A stretch of 64,000 nucleotides of DNA from Nocardia transvalensis NBRC 15921 (GTDB taxonomy: Bacteria > Actinomycetota > Actinomycetes > Mycobacteriales > Mycobacteriaceae). A program made the translations under genes and the position numbers. Position 1 is the stretch's first letter; every line of letters starts with the position of its first letter. Positions 7,751 through 14,400 of the stretch are shown piece by piece. The DNA lies in contig NZ_BAGL01000126.1 in the NCBI RefSeq assembly GCF_000308875.1, forward strand, positions 1 through 64,000. The letters run 5' to 3'. The notes under the pieces were generated by a model. The model made no database searches. It was not told the origin of the DNA and was given only the letters and a program-made list of their open reading frames with translations.

Positions 7751-8085
7751 ATCGCGAGCCACATAGGACATGCCCCCATGCGGTGAGGTCACTCACAATC
7801 CGGGGCCCGTTCCGATGTGAAAGTTCACCATCACATCGATGTCCGGGCGTTTGCCCGCCCGTCGGCGCATCCGGCGTTCCCGCATGCCCCGGCCTACCCG
7901 CCCCGAATCAGCGCGGTAGCCAGAAGATAGCCCCTATCCGATACTCAGAGTCACTTCTACGACTCGTAGCAGATTGTTGCCCCCAATGATCGAGATGCGG
8001 TTGGGCATCGGACTAGTTACTCTCGGGTAGCATCGTTGCTCGTTCCTAATTCACTTGCATTCGTCACCCATTTTCAGGAGGCGAC
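7751..8085. promoter_or_regulatory. 335-bp control region upstream of the beta-lactone operon with three inverted repeats
   Basis: No gene is visible. There are three inverted repeats: GTGAG-N4-CTCAC at 7783-7796; a nested element at 7813-7838 with outer arms CGATGTGA/TCACATCG and an inner GTGAA-N2-TTCAC; and a perfect 13-bp palindrome CTACGACTCGTAG at 7957-7969. The stretch from 7920 to 8060 is AT-richer than average, as expected of a promoter. AGGAGG at 8077-8082 serves the first gene. The dense symmetry suggests control by one or more dimeric regulators encoded elsewhere. Confidence 0.6.
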
Positions 8086-9135
8086 GTGTCGCATTCCCGC
8101 TTCGAATCACTCGGCGCATATCTACCAGAAAAGTCCGTTACCACCGAAGAGTTGCTCTCGCGCCTGAAGGTGCCGCCGGCCTTCGATCTCGAAAAGATCA
8201 CAGGCGTGCGCGAACGACGAGTGCGCGCCACCGGAACGGACGCCCCCGAGGACTCCTTCACCTTCGCCGTCCACGCGGCCGAGGACTGTTTGTCCAGGTC
8301 ACAGTACTCAGCCGGGGAGCTGGAGGTGATCATCTCCACCTCCATCACGCGCAGCAAGAACGGCACCCGCATGTATATGGAGCCGTCCTTCGCCTCGGCG
8401 ATAGCGAAGAAGATCGGCGCGGGAAAGGCGATCACATTCGACCTTTCCAATGCCTGCGCGGGAATGCTTACGGGCACCTACATTCTGGACCGGATGATTT
8501 GCGCCGGAATCGTGCGCAACGGTCTGGTCGTCAGCGGAGAGGCCATCACGCCGATTGCCGATACCGCCGTAGAGGAAATTACCGAGAAATACGATCTGCA
8601 ATTCGCCTCCCTCACCGTCGGCGATTCCGGGGCGGCCGCGGTACTGGACCGCTCGGTCGATGAACGCGACCGGATCGAGTACATCGAGTTGGTCACCGCC
8701 TCGGAGTTCTCGCACCTGTGCCTCGGTATGCCGAGCGAGAAGTCCCAGGGTGTCGCGCTCTACACCGACAACCGCAAGATGCACAACGAGGACCGTTTCG
8801 TGCTGTGGACCGACGCCCAGCGCGAGTTCTACGACCGGCGCGGCACCACGTTCGCCGACGAGAATTTCGACTACGTCATCCATCACCAGTTCGGCGCGGC
8901 CGCGATTCCGTATATGAACGCCATCGCCGAGCGCGAGTTCGGCGCCCCGATGCCGCCGGACCTCAATGTCATCTCCAAGTACGGAAACACCTCCAGCACT
9001 TCGCATTTCATCGTGCTGCACGATCACCTGAGCCGGCAGGAGATCCCGGCCGGATCGAAACTGCTGATGGTGCCCGCCGCCTCCGGCGTCGTCGGCGGAT
9101 TCCTGTCCACCACGATTTCGTCTCTGAAGGTCTAG
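8086..9135 (+). CDS. nltA: KAS III/OleA-like acyl-CoA condensing enzyme, catalytic subunit
   Basis: The 349-residue thiolase-fold protein has an intact KAS III catalytic triad: Cys124 in SNACAGM, His267 in VIHHQFG and Asn301 in YGNTSSTS. Paired with an OleC-like ligase and an OleD-like reductase, it is best read as the catalytic subunit for head-to-head, non-decarboxylative Claisen condensation of two fatty acyl-CoAs into a 2-alkyl-3-keto acid. This is the first step to beta-lactone lipids (OleA, LstA of lipstatin, NltA of nocardiolactone). GTG 8086 has an ideal AGGAGG. It is followed after 9 bp by a second, triad-less homologue, consistent with a heterodimer. The exact chain lengths cannot be predicted. 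An ordinary KAS III is unlikely given the neighbours. Confidence 0.8.
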   Translation: MSHSRFESLGAYLPEKSVTTEELLSRLKVPPAFDLEKITGVRERRVRATGTDAPEDSFTFAVHAAEDCLSRSQYSAGELEVIISTSITRSKNGTRMYMEPSFASAIAKKIGAGKAITFDLSNACAGMLTGTYILDRMICAGIVRNGLVVSGEAITPIADTAVEEITEKYDLQFASLTVGDSGAAAVLDRSVDERDRIEYIELVTASEFSHLCLGMPSEKSQGVALYTDNRKMHNEDRFVLWTDAQREFYDRRGTTFADENFDYVIHHQFGAAAIPYMNAIAEREFGAPMPPDLNVISKYGNTSSTSHFIVLHDHLSRQEIPAGSKLLMVPAASGVVGGFLSTTISSLKV

Positions 9136-9144
9136 GGGTTTGCC

Positions 9145-10149
9145 ATGGGTGTGCGCATCACATCGACCGGAATCAGCCGCGACGCCGATACGTTCAGCAT
9201 CGTCGACCACAGCGGGCGGGCTGCGCGCCGCAGCCTGGAGCGGGCCGGGATACGGCCGGACCAGGTCGGCGTCCTGATCAACGCCGGCGTATTCCGCGAC
9301 TCCAACACGGTCGAACCGGCCGTCTCGGCCCTGATCCAGAAGTCCGCCGGCATCGGCCTGGACTACCGGTCCGGCGATTCGCGGTCGTTCTCGTTCGACC
9401 TGATGAACGGCGCGGTCGGCGTGCTCAACGCGGTCCAGGTGGCGCAGTCGGTCCTGACGACAGGCAGCGCGGAGCACGTGCTCATCGTCTCCGGCGACAC
9501 CCATCCGTCGCTGGCCCGCGGCGCCGCGGACGACGAATTCCCCTATGCCACAGCGAGTGCCGCGCTGCTGCTGGAGAACACCGCGCGGGACGAGGGATTC
9601 GGCCGGGTGCACACCTCCACCGGCGACGGCACGCCGGCGGTCGAGTCGTACGTCGACGTCGCCACCATGGGCACCGTCGGGCGCACCCTGATGACGGTGG
9701 AACGCGAGCCCGGTTTCGAGGACCGCCTGCTCGACGTCGCCCTCGAGGTGGCGCGCGCCGCGCTCGACGAGGCGGACGACATCGACCTGGCCGCGACCGC
9801 GGTGATCGCCTCCACGCCGAGCGCCGCCTTCCCGCAGCGCCTGGCCGACAAGCTCGGCATCGCGGCGGTCCGCCTGCCGGAGCTGGAGGCCGGCGACCCC
9901 CACACCGCGGCCCTACCCCTGGCCTACGACCATGCGGTCCGCGAGGATTCGCTCGCCGGCTACACCCGCGTCCTGTTCGTCGCCGCCGGTGCCGGCCCCT
10001 CGGCCGCCGCGGTGCTGTACCGCCTCCCCGCCGGAGAGCGGAACCCGTCTCCCGCCGCAGAGCAGAACCTGTCTTCCGCCGCGGTGCCACACCCGTCTCC
10101 CGCCGCAGTGCAACACCCGTCTCCCGCCGCGGTCGGGGCGGCGGGATGA
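9145..10149 (+). CDS. nltB: KAS III-like partner subunit lacking the catalytic triad
   Basis: The 334-residue protein keeps the KAS III fold segments, but alignment to its upstream neighbour puts Ala90 (FDLMNGAVG) where the neighbour has the catalytic Cys. The His segment is replaced by STPS and the Asn loop by GDPHTAAL. It cannot be a self-sufficient synthase and is most likely the non-catalytic half of a heterodimer, as described for lipstatin LstA/LstB. Glu57 (RDSNTVEPAV) falls where OleA carries the Glu that reaches into the partner's active site, so this subunit may supply the base (inference). The last 36 residues are a low-complexity S-P-A-A-V repeat tail. ATG 9145 lies 9 bp after the previous stop. 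Confidence 0.78.
   Translation: MGVRITSTGISRDADTFSIVDHSGRAARRSLERAGIRPDQVGVLINAGVFRDSNTVEPAVSALIQKSAGIGLDYRSGDSRSFSFDLMNGAVGVLNAVQVAQSVLTTGSAEHVLIVSGDTHPSLARGAADDEFPYATASAALLLENTARDEGFGRVHTSTGDGTPAVESYVDVATMGTVGRTLMTVEREPGFEDRLLDVALEVARAALDEADDIDLAATAVIASTPSAAFPQRLADKLGIAAVRLPELEAGDPHTAALPLAYDHAVREDSLAGYTRVLFVAAGAGPSAAAVLYRLPAGERNPSPAAEQNLSSAAVPHPSPAAVQHPSPAAVGAAG
10042..10137 (+). repeat. four tandem 24-bp repeats at the 3' end of the nltB-like gene
   Basis: Four copies of a 24-bp unit, each encoding eight residues around P-S-P-A-A-V/E-Q-H/N, run in frame to the penultimate codons. Copies 3 and 4 are nearly identical. It adds a flexible C-terminal tail and probably arose by slippage; strains may differ in copy number. 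Confidence 0.85.
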
Positions 10150-10174
10150 GCGGGGCGCGGCGAGGGGCGGCGGC

Positions 10175-11848
10175 GTGAGTTCCGGTACCTACTGGGGGGC
10201 GGTGGACCGGTTCCGTGCCGTGGTCGCGTCGGATCCGGACCGGGAGGCGGTGTTCTCCGCCTCCGGCCGGACCGGCGCGGGCCTGCCCGAGTATCGGCCG
10301 CTGACCTACCGGGAACTCGATGCCTGGTCGGACGCGATCGCCGAAAGGCTGAGCGCCGCCGGGGTTTCCAGCGGCACCCGCACCATCGTGCTGGTGCTGC
10401 CCAGCCCCGAGCTGTACGCGATCATGGTCGGCCTGTTGAAGATCGGCGCGGTCCCGGTGGTCATCGATCCGGGCATGGGGCTGCGAAAGATGCTGCGCTG
10501 CCTACAGGCCGCCGACGCGGAGGCGTTCATCGGCATCCCGCAGGCGCATGCCGCGCGCGTGCTGTTCCGCCGGTACTTCCGCCGGGTGCGGGTACCGGTG
10601 ACGGTGGGGCGGCGCTGGTTCTGGGGCGGCGCCACGCTGCGCGGCTGGGGCCGCACCCCCGAAGGCCCACTGCCGCACCGGGATCCGGCGCCGGATGACG
10701 ATCTGCTGCTCATCGCGTTCACCACCGGGAGCACCGGCCCGGCGAAGGCCGTGGAACTCACGCACGGGAACCTGTCGGCGATGGTCGACCAGGTGGACGC
10801 GGCCCGCGACCGAGTGCCGCCCGGCACGTCGCTGATCACGCTGCCGCTGGTGGGCGTCCTGGATCTGCTGCTCGGGTCGCGCTGCGTGCTGCCCCCGCTG
10901 ATCCCGAGCAAGGTCGGATCCACCGATCCGGCGCAGGTCGCGGACGCGATCGTCCGGTTCGGGGTGCGCACCATGTTCGCCTCCCCCGCCGTGCTCATCC
11001 CGCTGCTGCGGCATCTGGAGAGTTCCGGCACGGAACTGCCGACGCTGCGCAGCATCTACTCCGGCGGCGCGCCCGTGCCGGACTGGTGTATCGCCGGACT
11101 GCGCGAGGTCCTCGATCCGGAGGTGCGGATATTCGCCGGGTACGGGTCGACCGAGGCGCTGCCCATGTCGACCGTCGAATCTCGTGAGCTGGCAGACGGC
11201 CTGGTCGACCGCGCACATCGCGGCGAGGGCACCTGCATCGGCCGGCCCGCGCACCGCGTCCGGGCCCGAGTGGTGGCCGTCACCGACGATCCGATCCCGA
11301 CCTGGGCCGATGCCGAAGCCCGTGCGGGCGAGCTGGATTCGACCGGGAATATCGGCGAACTGGTGGTCGCCGGGCCGAATGTGAGTACCCGCTACTACTG
11401 GCCTCGGTCCGCGAACGCGACCGGCAAGATCGCCGACGGCGACGTGATCTGGCATCGCACCGGCGATCTGGCGTGGATCGACGAACAGGATCGGATCTGG
11501 TTCTGCGGCCGCAAGAGTCAGCGCGTCGTCACCGCGACCGGCCCTCTGTTCACCGTGCAGGTCGAGCAGGTGTTCACCGTGGTGCCGGGCGTGGCCCGCA
11601 CCGCGCTGGTGGGTATCGGGGAGCGCGGCGCACAACGCCCGGTGCTGTGTGTCGAGCTGGAGCCGGGCGCCGACCAGGCCGCCGTCGCGCTGGCGTTGAA
11701 GGCGCGGGGCGCCGAATTCGACCTCACCGCACCGGTTTCGGAGTTCCTGTTCCATCCGTCGTTCCCGGTCGACATCCGGCACAACGCCAAGATCGGCCGC
11801 GAGCAGCTGGCGGAGTGGGCGGCGGAGCAGACGGGGGCGCGGCGATGA
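10175..11848 (+). CDS. nltC: OleC-like acyl-AMP-forming beta-lactone synthetase
   Basis: The 557-residue ANL-superfamily enzyme has the P-loop TTGSTGPAK (183-191), AGYGSTEALP, HRTGDLAW and a C-terminal P-V-D-I-R-H-N-A-K-I-G-R-E segment with the conserved lysine. That C-terminal block is characteristic of OleC/NltC. These enzymes use ATP to close a 2-alkyl-3-hydroxy acid into a beta-lactone with release of AMP and pyrophosphate, rather than make a CoA ester. GTG 10175 is preceded by CGAGGGG and overlaps the stop of a 10-codon frame that begins within the nltB stop (ATGA), which may couple translation. It overlaps the next gene by 4 nt. An ordinary fatty acyl-CoA ligase is the main alternative, made unlikely by the neighbouring genes. 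Confidence 0.85.
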   Translation: MSSGTYWGAVDRFRAVVASDPDREAVFSASGRTGAGLPEYRPLTYRELDAWSDAIAERLSAAGVSSGTRTIVLVLPSPELYAIMVGLLKIGAVPVVIDPGMGLRKMLRCLQAADAEAFIGIPQAHAARVLFRRYFRRVRVPVTVGRRWFWGGATLRGWGRTPEGPLPHRDPAPDDDLLLIAFTTGSTGPAKAVELTHGNLSAMVDQVDAARDRVPPGTSLITLPLVGVLDLLLGSRCVLPPLIPSKVGSTDPAQVADAIVRFGVRTMFASPAVLIPLLRHLESSGTELPTLRSIYSGGAPVPDWCIAGLREVLDPEVRIFAGYGSTEALPMSTVESRELADGLVDRAHRGEGTCIGRPAHRVRARVVAVTDDPIPTWADAEARAGELDSTGNIGELVVAGPNVSTRYYWPRSANATGKIADGDVIWHRTGDLAWIDEQDRIWFCGRKSQRVVTATGPLFTVQVEQVFTVVPGVARTALVGIGERGAQRPVLCVELEPGADQAAVALALKARGAEFDLTAPVSEFLFHPSFPVDIRHNAKIGREQLAEWAAEQTGARR

Positions 11849-12135
11849 GAACGACCGCGCTGCGGGCCGTTCCGATCCTCGGATGGCTGTACCTGGCCGC
11901 CGGACTGGTGGTCGCGGCCACCGACCGGACGCCGAGCAGCCGGGCGCTGCGGGCGCTGTGGTGGATCGACGCCTTCCTCAGCGTCGTCGTCCACGCCGCG
12001 CAGATCCCGGTGGCGCTGCGGGCGTCCCGGGGCAGCGGCCGGTCGCCGGCGCGGACCGCCGCGATGACCCAGATATTCGGCCTCACCTGGTGGCGTACCC
12101 GGCGGGACGAGCGCCGCCCGGATCAGGAGATGTGA
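11845..12135 (+). CDS. small membrane protein in the beta-lactone operon
   Basis: A 96-residue product with two predicted hydrophobic segments (about residues 9-25 and 40-57) and a basic, Arg-rich C-terminus. ATG 11845 overlaps the nltC-like stop (ATGA), and its own stop shares a base with the next start (TGATG), so it is translated as part of the operon. No family was recognised. Its position between the ligase and reductase genes suggests a membrane anchor or assembly factor for the biosynthetic complex, but nothing in the sequence proves it. Confidence 0.75.
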   Translation: MRTTALRAVPILGWLYLAAGLVVAATDRTPSSRALRALWWIDAFLSVVVHAAQIPVALRASRGSGRSPARTAAMTQIFGLTWWRTRRDERRPDQEM

Positions 12136-13175
12136 TGAAGGCACTGGTGACCGGCGCGTCCGGATTCCTCGGCGGCGCCCTGGCCCGCCGGCTCGTGCGC
12201 GACGGCGATCGGAAGGTGGCCGTCCTGGCCCGGCCGACCAGCGATCTGCGGGGCGTGGACGATCTCGACGGCATCGAGGTGGTCTACGGCGATCTCACCG
12301 ACGAGGCCTCGCTGGAACGCGCGGTCGCCGGGGTCGACGTCGTCTTCCACAGCGCCGCCCGCGTGGACGAGCGCGGTACCCGGGCCCAGTTCTGGGACGA
12401 GAACGTGCGCGGCACCGAGCGGCTGCTGGCGGCGGCGAAGCGGGCGGGCGCGTCCCGGTTCGTCTCCGTCTCCAGCCCGAGCGCGCTGATGGACCGCGAC
12501 GGCGGCGATCAGGTCGACATCGACGAATCGGTGCCGTACCCGCGCCGGTACCTGAATCTCTACTCGGAGACCAAGGCCGCGGCCGAACGCGCCGTATTAT
12601 CCGCCGACACAACCGATTTCACGGCCTGTGCGCTGCGCCCGCGGGCGATCTGGGGCGCGGGCGACCGCTCGGGGCCGATCGTGCGGCTGCTCGGCCGTAC
12701 CGCCGAGGGAAAACTTCCGGACCTGTCGTTCGGGCGCGATGTCTACGCGTCGCTGTGCCACGTCGACAATGTCGTCGACGCCTGCCTGAAGGCGGCGGCC
12801 TCCGACGCCGTCGGCGGCAAAGCGTATTTCCTCGCCGACGCCGAGCGGACCGACGTGTGGAAGTTCCTCGCCGAGGTCGCGGGCCGACTGGGCTATCCCG
12901 CGCCGAGCCGCACCCCCGACCCGCGGGCGCTGGACGCGGCCGTCGCGGTCATCGAGACCGTCTGGCGCGTCCCGGCGGTCGCGCGGCGCTGGTCTCCCCC
13001 GCTGTCGCGCTACGTCGTGGCGCTGCTGACCCGGACCGCCACCTACGACACCGGCGCGGCCGCACGGGATTTCGCGTACCGGCCCATCATCGACCGCGAC
13101 CGCGGGCTGGCCGAATTCCTGGCCTGGCTCGACGACGTGGGCGGCGTCGGCGAACTCACCCGCGGCCTGCGCTGA
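12135..13175 (+). CDS. nltD: OleD-like NAD(P)-dependent 3-keto acid reductase (extended SDR)
   Basis: A 346-residue extended SDR of the 3-beta-HSD type with TGASGFLGG at residues 6-14, the YSETK catalytic Tyr143/Lys147 and Ser113/114. In OleD and NltD the reaction is reduction of the 2-alkyl-3-keto acid from the condensing enzyme to the 3-hydroxy acid, which the OleC-like enzyme then lactonises. Operon position supports that role. The C-terminal third has a hydrophobic stretch (YVVALLTRTATY) consistent with a lipid substrate. ATG 12135 is chosen; GTG 12132 is one codon upstream and in frame. Confidence 0.85.
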   Translation: MKALVTGASGFLGGALARRLVRDGDRKVAVLARPTSDLRGVDDLDGIEVVYGDLTDEASLERAVAGVDVVFHSAARVDERGTRAQFWDENVRGTERLLAAAKRAGASRFVSVSSPSALMDRDGGDQVDIDESVPYPRRYLNLYSETKAAAERAVLSADTTDFTACALRPRAIWGAGDRSGPIVRLLGRTAEGKLPDLSFGRDVYASLCHVDNVVDACLKAAASDAVGGKAYFLADAERTDVWKFLAEVAGRLGYPAPSRTPDPRALDAAVAVIETVWRVPAVARRWSPPLSRYVVALLTRTATYDTGAAARDFAYRPIIDRDRGLAEFLAWLDDVGGVGELTRGLR

Positions 13176-13197
13176 CCGAGTGCACCAGGAGTCCACC

Positions 13198-14400
13198 ATG
13201 ACCACCACCAACACTGCCTTCCGTCGCCGCGTCTCCCCCACCGAGCGGATGTACTTCCCCATGCGGGATCTCGCGCCGCCGTTCCTCATGCAGATGGAGT
13301 TCCGCGGCGCGGGCTCGCTCGACGCCGACGAACTGCGCCGGGCCGTCGCGATCGCCGCCGATGCCTGTCCGGGCGCGCGGCTGGTACGCGACGGCCGGTA
13401 CTGGGTGGACGGCGGCGTGGCCCCGGCCGTGCGCGAGATCTCCGGATATGTGGCGAACGAGCCGCGGCTGGAGGCGGATTCGGTGCTGACCAGTCCGATC
13501 GGGCCGAATCCGGAGACCACCTGCGAGGTGCTGCTGCTGACCGGCGAATCGGTGAGCGTGGTCTTCCGGGTATTCCACGGCGTCATGGACGGTATGGGCA
13601 TGGCGCTGTGGGCGAAGAGTGTGTTCCGGGTGCTGCGCGGCGGGGAACCGCTGCCGCTGCCCGATCCGATCGCGGACCACGAGCTGGTGCGGAGGGTGGG
13701 CGCCCCCGGCCGCCCGACCCCGATGGCGCCGCGGTTCCGGTCGGCCGTCGGGCACGGACGGCAGGATCCGGGCGTGGCACGGCATCTGTTGCGGCACCGC
13801 ACGATCGACGCCACCGGACCTGGGGCCGTGGCCCGGATCGCGGGCATGCTGGCGACGGAAGCCGGGACGCCCCAGCGCATCATGGTGCCGGTGGATCTGC
13901 GCCGCCACGACCCGGAGCTGCGGTCCACCGCGAATCTCGCGCTGCCGCTGTTCCTGGACGTAGCTCCCGGCCAGAACTGGCCGGAGATCAACGCCGAGAA
14001 GCGGATCGGCCTGCGGGAACGCCGGGAACTCAACCAGATGGCCTCGACCGGTCTGGCGAACGTCCCGCCCGCCGTAGGCCGCGCGATCCTGCGGACCACC
14101 AACTGGCTGGGCTCGCGATACGGGCGGAACCTGGCCTCCGCCACGGTCTCCCACATGGGCCGCTTCGACCTCGAGGACCTGCGCTTCGGCGACTTCTCGC
14201 CCACCTCGGTGCGGGTGCTGCCGCAGCACAGCGTGGCGATGCCGCTGTTGTTCGCGATGGTCGAGGCGGGCGGGCGCACCGAGCTGACGGTGTCGGCACG
14301 CAACGGGCGCGGGGTCGAGGGCCGGCTGGAGGCGCTGCTCGACCGGGTCGCTTCGACATTGGAAGAGGAACTGCCGCAGCGAGATTCGACACCGGCATGA
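13198..14400 (+). CDS. condensation-domain/PapA-like acyltransferase (HxxxDG)
   Basis: The 400-residue protein has an HGVMDG motif with His127 and Asp131, matching the HxxxDG active site of the CoA-dependent acyltransferase superfamily (PapA, NRPS condensation domains, wax-ester synthases). An N-terminal PTERMYFPM block and a C-terminal SHMGRFDLEDLRFGDFSP segment fit the two-lobed fold. ATG 13198 has a good AGGAG and lies 22 bp after the reductase gene. Because it is followed at a 4-nt overlap by an MmpL transporter, it recalls PapA-MmpL pairs that finish and export mycobacterial surface lipids. It may acylate the lactone product or a precursor hydroxyl. Such a gene is not part of the minimal OleABCD set. 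Confidence 0.75.
   Translation: MTTTNTAFRRRVSPTERMYFPMRDLAPPFLMQMEFRGAGSLDADELRRAVAIAADACPGARLVRDGRYWVDGGVAPAVREISGYVANEPRLEADSVLTSPIGPNPETTCEVLLLTGESVSVVFRVFHGVMDGMGMALWAKSVFRVLRGGEPLPLPDPIADHELVRRVGAPGRPTPMAPRFRSAVGHGRQDPGVARHLLRHRTIDATGPGAVARIAGMLATEAGTPQRIMVPVDLRRHDPELRSTANLALPLFLDVAPGQNWPEINAEKRIGLRERRELNQMASTGLANVPPAVGRAILRTTNWLGSRYGRNLASATVSHMGRFDLEDLRFGDFSPTSVRVLPQHSVAMPLLFAMVEAGGRTELTVSARNGRGVEGRLEALLDRVASTLEEELPQRDSTPA

Noticed and set aside
10146..10178. 10-codon ORF (MSGARRGAAA) between the nltB- and nltC-like genes
   Set aside because: It overlaps both neighbours as ATGA and GTGA and may aid translational coupling, but it is too short and featureless to call as a gene.
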